Made by a program: the position numbers and the translations under genes. A stretch of DNA of 64,000 nucleotides from Sphingomonadales bacterium UBA656. GTDB taxonomy: Bacteria; Pseudomonadota; Alphaproteobacteria; Sphingomonadales; Sphingomonadaceae. The notes beneath the pieces were generated by a model that made no database searches, was not told the DNA's origin, and saw nothing but the letters and a program-made list of their open reading frames with translations. Positions within the stretch are counted from its first letter, which is position 1. Each line of letters starts with the position of its first letter. Positions 7,768-16,966 of this stretch are shown here, piece by piece. The DNA is taken from assembly GCA_002299895.1 (NCBI GenBank), contig DBOC01000007.1, forward strand, positions 1 to 64,000, written 5' to 3'.

Positions 7768-8520
7768 ATGCCAGATACGCCAATGATGTTTGTCACACGC
7801 GCCGATGGTGTGCGCTTAGCCTATCGCCATGTGCCGGGGCGCGGGCCAACGTTGGTTTTTCTGCCCGGATATAAATCGGATATGCAAGGCGGTAAGGCGC
7901 AGGCGCTGGCGGCGTGGGCGACCGAGCAAGGTCTGGCCATGCTTCGTTTGGATTATTCCGGCTGCGGCGAGAGCGATGGCGCATTTGAAGACGGCACGCT
8001 CGATATTTGGCGCGACGATGTTCTGGCGGTGATTGCGGCGGCGAATGTAGGCCCCCTGATCTTGATTGGCTCGTCGATGGGCGGGTGGCTCATGCTGTTG
8101 GTGGCCGAAGCTTTGGGTGATCAAGTCACCGCGATGGTGGGCATTGCCGCCGCGCCCGATTTTACCGATTGGGATTTCGACGCCGCCGACCGCGCAACGA
8201 TTGCCGCCAATGGCCGTATCGAACGGCCCAGCGATTATGGCTATGATCCCATGCTTATCACCCAAGATTTTTGGCAATCGGGGCAAAGCAATCTGCGGCT
8301 GACGGGCGTGGTCGGCATCGATTGCCCCGTGCGGTTGATCCACGGGCAAAACGACCCCGACGTGCCATGGGAGACATCGTTGAAGCTCGCAGCTGCGCTG
8401 CGTTCATCCGATGTGCAGACGATATTGTTAAAGGATGGCAACCACCGGCTGTCACGGGATCAGGATATTGCCTTGCTGATTGATGTTGTTGGCAAGTTGG
8501 CAAGGTCTATTAGGATATAA
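7768..8520 (+). CDS. Alpha/beta hydrolase (ABHD10/serine esterase-like)
   Basis: A cytoplasmic hydrolase of 250 residues with no signal peptide. The nucleophile elbow is GSSMGG with Ser103. The strand after an LDYSGCGESDG turn, an acid in HGQNDPDVPW and the His in DGNHRLS complete the triad. The short cap and sequence style match the ABHD10-like carboxylesterases and thioesterases. The substrate is not predictable. It lies 17 bp after the DUF6356 gene and is followed by a palindromic intergenic repeat that probably ends the transcript. Confidence 0.85.
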   Translation: MPDTPMMFVTRADGVRLAYRHVPGRGPTLVFLPGYKSDMQGGKAQALAAWATEQGLAMLRLDYSGCGESDGAFEDGTLDIWRDDVLAVIAAANVGPLILIGSSMGGWLMLLVAEALGDQVTAMVGIAAAPDFTDWDFDAADRATIAANGRIERPSDYGYDPMLITQDFWQSGQSNLRLTGVVGIDCPVRLIHGQNDPDVPWETSLKLAAALRSSDVQTILLKDGNHRLSRDQDIALLIDVVGKLARSIRI

Positions 8521-8521
8521 C

Positions 8522-8634
8522 CCGTCATGCTGAACTCGTTTCACCAATGGTGACTGACGTTCCAGCATCCATCGTGCCACGCGACCGGCAGTTCAGGTTG
8601 GTCAATGGACCCTGAAACAAGTTCAGGGTGACGG
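8522..8634. repeat. Intergenic palindromic repeat (REP-like)
   Basis: The arms CCGTCATGCTGAACTCGTTT (8522-8541) and a near-complementary AAACAAGTTCAGGGTGACGG (8615-8634) face each other across about 73 bp. Extended palindromes of this type (CTGAACTTGTTTCAG...CTGAAACAAGTTCAG) recur between genes in sphingomonad genomes, as far as I recall. The second arm is followed by a run of T, so the structure may also end transcription of the hydrolase gene. Confidence 0.7.
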
Positions 8635-8652
8635 CCTTTTTTAGGATCCCAT

Positions 8653-9441
8653 ATGCTTCTCTTTCCCCTCTTCCTCCTTCAGGCCGCAACGCCCGCCGCA
8701 GCACAACCGCTTCCGACTTTGGATGAGGTGCAGTTCAGCGAATGTCTAACGCTGGCTAGTAAAGATCCCGCTTCGGCGATTTCGAGTGCCAGCTTATGGG
8801 CGCAGCAAAAGGGCGGCTATCTGGCGCGTGCCTGCCATGGCTTTGCGCTGGCGACTGATTTTAAATTTGACCTTGCGGTGCCGATGCTGACCGAGGCAGC
8901 CACTTTGGCGCAAGCCAAGGGCGATCCGCGCGCCGCGCGTTTCTGGGCACAAGCGGGCAATGCCGCGATTGCCGCAGGGCAGGCAGATGTCGCCGTGGAT
9001 GCGCTGGACAAAGCGCTCGCGTCTAAAGCTCTCGATAATGTTGAACGCGCCGATAGCGAAGTGGATCGCGCGCGTGCGCTGGTCGCCTTGGGCAAAAGTG
9101 CCGATGGGGAGGCCGCCTTGGCCACAGCGCGGCAGTTGGAGCCTGAAAATGGCGCGGCATGGTTGTTGTCGGCGACCTTGGCCCGGCGATTGAACAAATT
9201 GCCCGATGCGCTGGCCTTTATTCAAACCGCGGCGGCATTGCTGCCCAGCGATCCGGCGGTGGCGTTAGAGGCGGGCAATATCGCCATTGCCGCTGGCGAC
9301 GACAACACCGCGCGCAAGCAATGGGAACAGGTCATTAAGATCGGTCCCAATAGCCGCCAATCGGTGACCGCAACGGCACAGCTTGCGGCTTTAGCGGCGA
9401 CGGCGACGCCCGCCGCGAAGGATGAGGCGCAATCTAGATAA
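8653..9441 (+). CDS. Secreted tetratricopeptide-repeat protein
   Basis: A protein of 262 residues with a short N-terminal signal peptide (MLLFPLFLLQAATPAAA). It continues as an Ala-rich all-helical protein with TPR-like helix pairs (for example ARFWAQAGNAAIAAGQADVAVDALDKAL and GAAWLLSATLARRLNKLPDALAFIQ). It should be a periplasmic protein-protein interaction scaffold. There is no catalytic domain. It may be co-transcribed with the glyoxalase genes downstream (gap about 88 bp). Confidence 0.8.
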   Translation: MLLFPLFLLQAATPAAAQPLPTLDEVQFSECLTLASKDPASAISSASLWAQQKGGYLARACHGFALATDFKFDLAVPMLTEAATLAQAKGDPRAARFWAQAGNAAIAAGQADVAVDALDKALASKALDNVERADSEVDRARALVALGKSADGEAALATARQLEPENGAAWLLSATLARRLNKLPDALAFIQTAAALLPSDPAVALEAGNIAIAAGDDNTARKQWEQVIKIGPNSRQSVTATAQLAALAATATPAAKDEAQSR

Positions 9442-9529
9442 TTTGGGCGGGTGTTTCCCGACCTTGTGTGGACAGCGGTCACGGTTCATGGCTATGTCCA
9501 ATAGACCACTTTTTGTGAATGGAATGATA

Positions 9530-9970
9530 ATGCCGACACGCTATCTACACAGCATGATCCGCGTCACCGACCCCGATGCAACGGTCGCTTTTTTCAAGCT
9601 GATCGGTCTGGAGGAAGTGCGCCGTTTCGAAAGTGAGGCAGGCCGCTTCACCTTGATCTTTTTGGCGGCACCGGGGCAGGCCGGGCTTGCCGAGGTGGAG
9701 TTAACATACAACTGGCCGCCGGCCGATGGCAGCGCGCCGGAGGCATATGACGGCGGACGCAATTTTGGCCATTTGGCCTATCGCGTCGACGATATTTACG
9801 CGACTTGTCAGCGGCTAATGGATGCAGGGGTGACGATTAATCGCCCGCCGCGCGACGGGCATATGGCCTTTGTGCGGACACCCGACGGCATCTCGATTGA
9901 ACTGCTGCAAGAGGGCAATCTTCCGCCTGCGGAGCCATGGGTCAGCATGCCCAATATTGGGGTGTGGTGA
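9530..9970 (+). CDS. gloA: Lactoylglutathione lyase (glyoxalase I, VOC family)
   Basis: A protein of 146 residues from the chosen start MPTRYLHSMIRVTD; the frame is open to 9422, but the family starts here and a GGA ribosome site precedes it. It has two VOC half-domains. Visible metal or glutathione residues include the His of LHSMIRV, the Glu of VELTYNW, the His of FGHLAYRVDD and the Glu of ISIELLQ. It isomerises the methylglyoxal-glutathione hemithioacetal to S-lactoylglutathione. The next gene is glyoxalase II, 2 bp downstream, so both steps of the pathway are co-expressed. Confidence 0.9.
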   Translation: MPTRYLHSMIRVTDPDATVAFFKLIGLEEVRRFESEAGRFTLIFLAAPGQAGLAEVELTYNWPPADGSAPEAYDGGRNFGHLAYRVDDIYATCQRLMDAGVTINRPPRDGHMAFVRTPDGISIELLQEGNLPPAEPWVSMPNIGVW

Positions 9971-9972
9971 CG

Positions 9973-10695
9973 ATGCTGGAGATTGTGCGGGTCCCGGTGC
10001 TGTCGGACAATTATGTCTGGCTGGTGCATGAGGCGCAAAGCGGAGAGACTTTGGTCGTCGATCCGGCGGTTGCACCCCCTGTCTTGGCGGCGGCGGACGC
10101 GCGCGGGTGGACGATTACGCAGATTTGGAACACGCATTGGCATCCCGACCATGTCGGCGGCAATGCAGAAATTAAGGCGGCGACGGGCTGCGTCATCACC
10201 GGGCCTGCAAACGAAGCGGAGCGGATACCGACGCTGGACGTGCATGTGCGCGGCGGGGATGTGGTCCAATTGGGCGCATTGCGCGCGAACGTAATCGACG
10301 TGCCGGCGCATACCGCAGGGCATATCGCCTATCATTTCGCAACCGCGCAAGCCGCCTTTGTCGGTGATACCTTGTTCGCGATGGGCTGTGGCCGATTGTT
10401 CGAAGGCACTGCGGCGCAGATGTTTGACAATATGCGTAAGCTGGAGGCTTTGGGCGACGATACCGCAATTTATTGCGCGCATGAATATACGCTCAGCAAC
10501 GCCCGTTTTGCGGTGACGGTCGAGCCGGACAATGCTGACCTTGCCGCGCGTCTGGCCGATGTTATTGCGTTGCGCGATCGTGGTGTGGCGACGGTGCCGA
10601 CGACGATTGCTTTGGAACGCGCAACCAACCCGTTCATGCGCGCGGCCTCGGTGGAGGAACTTGCCGCCCGCCGTGCCGCCAAGGACGCGGCCTGA
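9973..10695 (+). CDS. gloB: Hydroxyacylglutathione hydrolase (glyoxalase II)
   Basis: A protein of 240 residues of the metallo-beta-lactamase fold. The binuclear metal motif THWHPDH is at residues 54-60, with further ligands in PAHTAGHIAYH, VGDTLFAMGCGRLFEG and the CAHEYTLSN motif that is specific to glyoxalase II. It hydrolyses S-lactoylglutathione to D-lactate and glutathione. The start at 9973 (MLEIVRVPVLSDNY) is preferred over an upstream in-frame Met at 9937, which lies inside gloA. Confidence 0.92.
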   Translation: MLEIVRVPVLSDNYVWLVHEAQSGETLVVDPAVAPPVLAAADARGWTITQIWNTHWHPDHVGGNAEIKAATGCVITGPANEAERIPTLDVHVRGGDVVQLGALRANVIDVPAHTAGHIAYHFATAQAAFVGDTLFAMGCGRLFEGTAAQMFDNMRKLEALGDDTAIYCAHEYTLSNARFAVTVEPDNADLAARLADVIALRDRGVATVPTTIALERATNPFMRAASVEELAARRAAKDAA

Positions 10696-10759
10696 TATCC
10701 AAAAGATCCCAGCCCGGGATATGCACCCGGGCCAGAAAATTATATTCACCGGGATAATT

Positions 10760-13700
10760 TTATTCCCAATAATAAGGCAACCGCTTGCGCGTGCCGGTAA
10801 CCTCTTCATTCAAGGTGGCTGCGTCATATAGACGGCCACCGATCATGACTTTCGCGACCTTATCCGAATTGCGGATATCGACGCTTGGGTCGGCATCGAG
10901 GATGACGAGATCGGCAAGCTTTCCGGCGGCGATGGACCCTACATCCTTGTCATAGCCCAGCGAACGTGCGGACTCGATGGTGCCCGCGGCGAGTGCTTCG
11001 ATGGGCGACATGCCGCCACGGACGAAGGACCAAAGCTCCCAATGCGCGGCAATGCCGGCTTCTTGGCCATGCGCACCGATGGAGACAGGGACGCCCAGCT
11101 TGGCCAGCTTATGTGCCTCGCGTGCGCTGTTGTCGTCGACATAATCTTCTTCCGGCGCAATTTCGCGGCGGGCATTATTGGCCGCAAGCTCGGCTGGCGG
11201 ATAATGCTTGGCCATCAACGGATGCCGGAAGACATCGGTGTGCGAACGCCAATAAGGGTCGCCCGCAGGGCCGCCATAGGTCACCACTAGCGTCGGCGTA
11301 TACCCCACCTTCGACTTGGAGAAGAATTGCAGCACGTCATCATAGAAGATGTCGAGCGGGACATTATGTTCGACGGTGGTGTTGCCATCGGCGATCAGGT
11401 TCATGTCCATACCGAACAGCGAACCGCCTTCGGCGACCGAACGCATATTTTCCTGCAACGCGGCGGCCACCACTTGCTGACGCTGTTCACGGCGCGGCTG
11501 ATTGTAGTTTTTGACGCTATGCGCACCTTGCGCCTTCAACCGCCGAACATGCGCCAGCGCATCGTCCAGACCATTGATTTCGGCATAGACGTCTGCGGAT
11601 TTGGCACCATAGACAATCTCACCAGTGGAGAAGGAGCGCGGCCCAAGCAACAGGCCAGCCCGCTGCATTTCCAATGCTGGGAATACGGTGGCGGCGCTGC
11701 TCGATGGATCATGGCGCGTGGTAATGCCCATTGCGAGGTTGAGCATATTTACCCAATTTTGCTGCGGGGTCATTTCGTCCACGCCATGCGGACCATGGGC
11801 ATGGGCATCGACAAGGCCGGGAATGATCGTCTTGCCTGCGACGTCAACGGTCTTTGCGCCCGCAGGAATGGCGAAGTCGCCCGCCTTGCCAACAGCCTTA
11901 ATCCGGTCATTTTCAACCAAGATTACGGCATTGTCGATTATGCCGCCGTTCTTGTCCGCCATGGTGACAACGCGTGCGCCGGTGAAGGCAACGACGCCAG
12001 TTGGACGATCGGACTGCACAGTGATGGAGAGCGAAACGCCTTGCTTAGGCGGTGCGAATTTCACCGGCTTTGCATCCTTGGCCAGCGGGCCATTGGGATA
12101 AAAAGCATTGGTTTGCGCCGAAAATAAGGTCGGCCCAATCGCCCAATGCAGAGCATCGCCATTGCGGCTCCAATGCATATAATCGGCGCCGCCGCTGCTG
12201 ACTTTTACAACTGGAAGTGCGCTGCCCGATGATGAAGCGGTTACGTCCTGCGTGCCCGGCATGAGCGGCATGACAAAGGCTTCGTAATTTTGGCGGAAGG
12301 CAAAGTTATGGCCGTCGGGCGACACTTCATAAATGGTGGTCAACTCGCCGCTCGCATGGTTGCGCTTGGCTTCGCCATTCATGTCCACGCTGACGAGCAT
12401 ACGCTTGTTCGCGCCCGATTCTGTATAAAACACTCGGTCGTTAGACGCGCCGAAATGCGGCGTGGTTCCTGCCGATGTGATGCGGGTGGCCGGCCCGCCT
12501 GTCGCAGGCATACGGTAAATGCCCGATTGGTCGGAACGCAATGGCGATGTCAATCCGCCGCCTTCTTGCTTTTCAAAGACGATTGTCTTGCCATCGGGGG
12601 AGAAACGCGGCCGGGCATAATGACCGGGCTGCGCCGTTGCCTTTTTAGGCGTACCACCGCTTGCGCTGATGGTATGGATGTTGCCAAGGCCCTTATCGGT
12701 CCAGTGCACATAAGCGATGGTTTTGCCGTCACGTGACCAAGTCGGATAGGCCTCCATACCGGTATCGGACGCGGTTAAGCGCCGTGCGGTACCACCGGTG
12801 GCTGGCTTGACCCATAATTTGCCCATGGTTTCGAACAGCACAGTCCGGCCGTCTGGTGATGTCACTGGGCCGCGCGGCATTTTGGTTTCAAAGCTCGCCG
12901 GTGCGACTTCGACCGCTGGGCGCGGCGGGTCAATGATATCGCGCGTGTCCGAAATGCGGAATGGGATGACGCTGGACGCGCCGCTTGGCCAATCCACCTT
13001 GCGGATTTTACCACCGGCCCAGAAATAGATGGTCTTGCTATCGGGCGACCAATCCATGTTGGGATAGACGCCGGTAACGGCCCAAGTTTCCTGCACATCT
13101 TGGTCCAGCGCATCATAAATTTTGCGCTCTTCGCCGGTGCTGAGGTCCTTCACATAAAGCTTCGACTGAGTCCGCTCGCGGCGGACAAAGGCGATTTTCT
13201 GCCCGTCGGGTGACGGGGTTGGGCGGACCGATCCACCGACGCCCGCCACCGCAGTTTCGGTTTTGCCGGTTTCGATGTCATAGCTTTCAATATCGAAAAT
13301 CTGGCCGTTCGAATCCTGCGCATATTGGAAAATCGGGCCGGGCGTGATGTTGCGTGTATAATAAATATGCTTGCCATCGGGCGCGAAAATGGGCTCGCCA
13401 AGTTCCTTCTGGTGCTGCTCATTCGGCCGCTTGACCAACAAGACGCCGGCGCCGCCCGACACATGGTACAGCCACACTTCGCCTGTGCCGAGCGAGCGGC
13501 CCGTGGTGAAATGCTTTTTGGCGGCAATGAAACGGCCATCGGGGCTCCAGCTTGGCTGATTGAGCAAACGGAAATCCTCTTTGCTCAATTGCCTTTTGTC
13601 CGAACCGTCGCGGTTCATGATCCAGATATTGTCGCCACCGCCGCGATCGGAGGTAAAGGCAATGCGGTTTCCGTCGGGCGAAAAACGCGGCTGCGTTTCA

Positions 13701-13987
13701 AAGGGCAGGCCTTCGGATATGCGGGTGGGCGTGCCGCCCGTGACTGGAATAGTGTAAATATCGCCGAGCAGATCGAACGCAATCGTCTTGCCATCGGGGC
13801 TGACATCGAGGTTCATCCATGAACCCTCATCGGTATCGATGTTAATCTGACGCACGGTCAGGCCCGGAGGCGCCGCAACATCCCATTTCGGGGCTTTGTC
13901 ATCGGCAGCGGCTTTTGCTTGGGCAAATGCGCTCGTCGGTAGGATCGCCGCGCTGAGCAGCAAGACAGATTTAATGTAATTTTTCAC
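10760..13987 (-). CDS. Periplasmic TolB-like beta-propeller / amidohydrolase fusion
   Basis: A protein of about 1075 residues from a GTG start at 13987, chosen because a strong AGGGGG site lies 7 bases upstream and the signal peptide (VKNYIKSVLLLSAAILPTSAFA) follows at once. Residues about 40-640 contain many WD40-like/PD40 repeats of the TolB kind (FSPDGNRIAFTSDRGGGDNI, WSPDGRFIAA and others). Residues about 660-1075 form an amidohydrolase domain with metal motif HAHG near residue 728, a GEIVYG segment and an HGQEAGIAAHWE motif. Members of this two-domain family are secreted; the substrate is not known, and peptidase or hydrolase activity is possible. It lies downstream of pal on the same strand, separated by about 180 bp. 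Confidence 0.85.
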   Translation of the reverse strand: MKNYIKSVLLLSAAILPTSAFAQAKAAADDKAPKWDVAAPPGLTVRQINIDTDEGSWMNLDVSPDGKTIAFDLLGDIYTIPVTGGTPTRISEGLPFETQPRFSPDGNRIAFTSDRGGGDNIWIMNRDGSDKRQLSKEDFRLLNQPSWSPDGRFIAAKKHFTTGRSLGTGEVWLYHVSGGAGVLLVKRPNEQHQKELGEPIFAPDGKHIYYTRNITPGPIFQYAQDSNGQIFDIESYDIETGKTETAVAGVGGSVRPTPSPDGQKIAFVRRERTQSKLYVKDLSTGEERKIYDALDQDVQETWAVTGVYPNMDWSPDSKTIYFWAGGKIRKVDWPSGASSVIPFRISDTRDIIDPPRPAVEVAPASFETKMPRGPVTSPDGRTVLFETMGKLWVKPATGGTARRLTASDTGMEAYPTWSRDGKTIAYVHWTDKGLGNIHTISASGGTPKKATAQPGHYARPRFSPDGKTIVFEKQEGGGLTSPLRSDQSGIYRMPATGGPATRITSAGTTPHFGASNDRVFYTESGANKRMLVSVDMNGEAKRNHASGELTTIYEVSPDGHNFAFRQNYEAFVMPLMPGTQDVTASSSGSALPVVKVSSGGADYMHWSRNGDALHWAIGPTLFSAQTNAFYPNGPLAKDAKPVKFAPPKQGVSLSITVQSDRPTGVVAFTGARVVTMADKNGGIIDNAVILVENDRIKAVGKAGDFAIPAGAKTVDVAGKTIIPGLVDAHAHGPHGVDEMTPQQNWVNMLNLAMGITTRHDPSSSAATVFPALEMQRAGLLLGPRSFSTGEIVYGAKSADVYAEINGLDDALAHVRRLKAQGAHSVKNYNQPRREQRQQVVAAALQENMRSVAEGGSLFGMDMNLIADGNTTVEHNVPLDIFYDDVLQFFSKSKVGYTPTLVVTYGGPAGDPYWRSHTDVFRHPLMAKHYPPAELAANNARREIAPEEDYVDDNSAREAHKLAKLGVPVSIGAHGQEAGIAAHWELWSFVRGGMSPIEALAAGTIESARSLGYDKDVGSIAAGKLADLVILDADPSVDIRNSDKVAKVMIGGRLYDAATLNEEVTGTRKRLPYYWE

Positions 13988-14168
13988 GGATTGGCCCCCT
14001 GCCATTTTCATTAGGTTACAAGCTGTCATGCCTAGCGCCAGACTGCAAGCTTGAATGGCCCGTTCGACAACAGGAACCCAGCGTTCGGTGAACGACAATG
14101 GCGACTAAAGAGGGAGGCGCGTCGGCGGCTGACTGCAACCAACCGACGCATGCCAACTAGGCTGTTTT

Positions 14169-14702
14169 TTATCGAACGGTGACGGTAACCGCGCGACGGT
14201 TTTGCGTCCAAGCCTGCTCATCCGATCCCAAGGCCGATGGCCGTTCTTTGCCATAGCTCACGGTCTGAATACGGCTAGCATCGACACCGATGGAAACGAG
14301 GAAATTCTTTGCGGCGTTCGCGCGGCGCTCACCTAAAGCCAAGTTGTAATCGCGTGTGCCGCGTTCATCGGCATGACCTTCGACCGTGATGCGCGTGCTT
14401 GGATATTGTGCCAACCATTGTGCCTGCCGCTGGAGTGTCGCCTGATCTTCGGCATCAACATTAAAGCGATCGGTTTCAAACAAGATGCGGTCGCCGAACT
14501 GGCCAACCTGTTGCAAAAAATCTTCCTGACTGCCGGGCATAATCTGGCCAGCGCCTGCCGCATTTGGGTCCGTGGACGTTTGGCCATAATCGGTGCCTTC
14601 GGCGACGGGTGGCAAGTTTTCGACCTTTTTCTTACCACAGCCAGCAACAAGCGCGGTCGAAATCAACAAAAGGGCGGCCATTTTGATCGTATTCTTCGTC
14701 AT
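14169..14702 (-). CDS. pal: Peptidoglycan-associated lipoprotein Pal
   Basis: A protein of 177 residues with a lipobox ending in Cys22 (LVAGC), so it is anchored in the outer membrane. The C-terminal OmpA-like domain carries the peptidoglycan-binding motif (ITVEGHADERGTRDYNLALG followed by ERRANAAKNFL). Pal links the outer membrane to peptidoglycan and is pulled by TolB and TolA during cell constriction. It is the last gene of the ybgC-tolQRAB-pal series. Confidence 0.96.
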   Translation of the reverse strand: MTKNTIKMAALLLISTALVAGCGKKKVENLPPVAEGTDYGQTSTDPNAAGAGQIMPGSQEDFLQQVGQFGDRILFETDRFNVDAEDQATLQRQAQWLAQYPSTRITVEGHADERGTRDYNLALGERRANAAKNFLVSIGVDASRIQTVSYGKERPSALGSDEQAWTQNRRAVTVTVR

Positions 14703-14759
14703 GATCTTCTCCTTAAACTCGGCCCGACAGATGGTCGGGATATAGCAGAGCTAATGTTG

Positions 14760-16115
14760 TTACGGCAATACAGGTCCCCATGCCGGGTCGGAACCATCGA
14801 CAGGCGTCGGCAATTGGCGTTCGTTGGATCCGGTAAGATCAACTTGCCAGATACCTGTTTTACCACTTCCTTTGGCCGTACGGAAGAATTGGATAACACG
14901 GCCATTGGGTGCCCATGTCGGCGCCTCGTCCTGCCAGCTATTGGTCAGCAGCCTTTCGCCCGATCCATCAGGACGCATCGTGCCAACGCGGAAGTCGCCG
15001 GCGATGCGTGTAAACGCAATCAAGTCAGCGCGTGGACTCCATTCAGGTGTGGCATAACGGCCCCCGCCAAAGCTGATCCGGCGTTGGTCGCTGCCGTCGG
15101 CGTTCATTACATAGATTTGTTGGCTGCCCGAACGGTCGCTTTCAAAGACGATCTGACGGCCATCGGGCGAAAAGCTGCCGCCGACATCAATGCCGGGCGA
15201 GCTGGTGAGCTTGACCGGCGTACCGTTGCCGCTCGCCGAAATTTTGTAGACATCGGTATTTCCCGAAACCGCCATCGAATAGAGTATCGTCTGGCCATCG
15301 GGGGACCAACGTGGGGCGAATGTGGGGCCATTAGACTGGGTAATCAGACGCTGACGCCCGCTATCAATATCATAGACGTAGATACGTGGATTTCCGTCGA
15401 CATAAGATAAATATAAGATTGATTTATAATTGGGCGAGAAACGCGGTGTCAGCGCGGTCGATTGGCCATTGGTGATGAAGCGATGGTTTGCGCCATCGGA
15501 ATCCATGATTGCTAGCCGTTTGATCCGCTTATTCTTGGGACCGCTTTCGGCGATATAGGCAATGCGGCTGTCGAAAAAGGGCAGTTCGCCGGTTAGCCGC
15601 GAATAGATAGCATCGGCGCATTTATGCGCAGCCCGACGCCAGTCGCGTGGCGGCACGTTAAAGCCAAGCCGCGTGGTTTCCGTCCCAAAACCGACATCGT
15701 AGAGATAACAACCAACGGTCAAATTGCCATCGCCGCCCACGCGGACAAAGCCTTGCACCAATTGTTCGACCGGACGCGCTTTCCAATACCCAAATTGCGG
15801 TGCGGTGACTTCGGGCAAACCAATTGCGCGTAGGCCATTTGGCCCTTGCGTTTCAAACACCCCCGATGCGCGCAGGTTTGAAGAAATAACCTCGGCAATC
15901 TGGCGACCAAGGGCCGCGCTGTTGCCGGCCGGTGTATCGACGGGCGATGGTGCGACCAAAGCTGGGACCGCGATGGAGCGTGTTTTAGACGTGTCGAATT
16001 CGACCAATTCTGGCTCATCTGTTGCAGGCGGCGGTGATTGTGCGATTGCGGCCTGCGCTCCCAAGAATAAAAGCAGAAAGGACGTCAGTTTCCGGCTCGT
16101 TGCGAAGAGGGACAT
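14760..16115 (-). CDS. tolB: Tol-Pal system beta-propeller protein TolB
   Basis: A protein of 451 residues. The second ATG (16115) is chosen because AAAGGA lies 9 bases upstream of it and directly abuts the first ATG (16124). A signal peptide (FLLLFLGAQAAIA) is followed by the TolB N-terminal domain (residues about 40-170) and a six-bladed propeller of PD40 repeats (FSPNYKSILYLSYVDGN, WSPDGQTILYS, FSPDGRQIVFESDRSGSQQI and others). It binds Pal in the periplasm and receives force from TolA. It starts 13 bp after the stop of tolA. Confidence 0.96.
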   Translation of the reverse strand: MSLFATSRKLTSFLLLFLGAQAAIAQSPPPATDEPELVEFDTSKTRSIAVPALVAPSPVDTPAGNSAALGRQIAEVISSNLRASGVFETQGPNGLRAIGLPEVTAPQFGYWKARPVEQLVQGFVRVGGDGNLTVGCYLYDVGFGTETTRLGFNVPPRDWRRAAHKCADAIYSRLTGELPFFDSRIAYIAESGPKNKRIKRLAIMDSDGANHRFITNGQSTALTPRFSPNYKSILYLSYVDGNPRIYVYDIDSGRQRLITQSNGPTFAPRWSPDGQTILYSMAVSGNTDVYKISASGNGTPVKLTSSPGIDVGGSFSPDGRQIVFESDRSGSQQIYVMNADGSDQRRISFGGGRYATPEWSPRADLIAFTRIAGDFRVGTMRPDGSGERLLTNSWQDEAPTWAPNGRVIQFFRTAKGSGKTGIWQVDLTGSNERQLPTPVDGSDPAWGPVLP

Positions 16116-16128
16116 ATTTCTCATTCCT

Positions 16129-16962
16129 TTATCCCGTGGCGCGCAAACGCAGCGCGTGGGTTTTCCAAACGTCGTAATATTCAGGATCAAGTCCGTCATA
16201 AGGTGATGCGGCGCGCACCGCTTGCAGGATGCAATCTTTTAACGGTCCCGCCTGCGGCTGGTTGCTCTCATTTGTACCAGTTTGCCTGTCAAAACGCACG
16301 GATGTCAATTTGCCCGATATATCTAGGCTGAGCGTGACGAAGGTTTCGATCTTGTTGATGTCGATGCCGGTGGGTGCACAGGCACGCACGCGGCTGCGGA
16401 TTTGGCCAGCGATGCTGACACCGACGGAGCGGCGCACTTCGCTGGCGGTTTTTGTGGCTGGCGTGCCTATGGCTTTGCCCGCGCCGGGTGCTTTGCCAAT
16501 ATTGTTGATGCTGTCCTCAAAGCTGCGGCTGAGGCCCCCTGGCTTTGCAGGTGTCGTACCTTTGCCGCTCGCCGGTGCGGCTTTTGTCGTTTTCGGCGGA
16601 GTGGCAGCAGCGGTCTTTATGGGCTTTGCCGTGGCCTTGGCCACAGCGGGCGCGGTTTCGGCTTTAACGGGTTTCGGCACCGGCTTTGTCTGGGGCTTTT
16701 CGATCTTCATGATGGGTGCCGGGGCCGGCGGCGGTTCGGTGGGTGCGGTCTCGCCGGATGCCGGCGGCGCAGATTCCTCTTGGATCGCATCGGGCGCGCT
16801 CGACACATCGGCGATTTCACCCACAAGCGAAACGGAAATGGATTGTGGCTTCGGCGCGGTTTGTGCGGATGCCATTAGACCAAGCGCGAATAAGCCCAGC
16901 AATAAAGCATGGCCACCAACGGCCGCGCCAAATCCCAAAATTTCCGCCCGATCCATTGCCAT
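16129..16962 (-). CDS. tolA: TolA, energy-transducing protein
   Basis: A protein of 277 residues. A single N-terminal membrane helix (VGGHALLLGLFALGLMASA) is followed by a long Ala/Lys/Pro-rich stalk (residues about 40-160: EPPPAPAPIMKIEKPQTKPV and similar). The C-terminal TolA/TonB-like domain (residues about 180-277) ends AASPYDGLDPEYYDVWKTHALRLRATG. It spans the periplasm and couples the proton-driven TolQR motor to TolB-Pal. The stalk is shorter than in Escherichia coli TolA and more proline-rich. Confidence 0.93.
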   Translation of the reverse strand: MAMDRAEILGFGAAVGGHALLLGLFALGLMASAQTAPKPQSISVSLVGEIADVSSAPDAIQEESAPPASGETAPTEPPPAPAPIMKIEKPQTKPVPKPVKAETAPAVAKATAKPIKTAAATPPKTTKAAPASGKGTTPAKPGGLSRSFEDSINNIGKAPGAGKAIGTPATKTASEVRRSVGVSIAGQIRSRVRACAPTGIDINKIETFVTLSLDISGKLTSVRFDRQTGTNESNQPQAGPLKDCILQAVRAASPYDGLDPEYYDVWKTHALRLRATG

Positions 16963-16966
16963 TTGC

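Noticed and set aside
10712..10732. Hairpin GCCCGGG / CCCGGGC after gloB
   Set aside because: A good 7-bp stem lies between convergent genes, but there is no T-run on either strand, so a terminator is not certain.
9808..10809. 333-codon antisense ORF on the minus strand over the glyoxalase genes
   Set aside because: It lies antisense to two well-supported enzymes; its amino-acid content is a reading-frame artefact of GC-rich codons.
11327..12127. 266-codon plus-strand ORF over the amidohydrolase gene
   Set aside because: It is antisense to a clear gene, has no ribosome site and no recognisable family.
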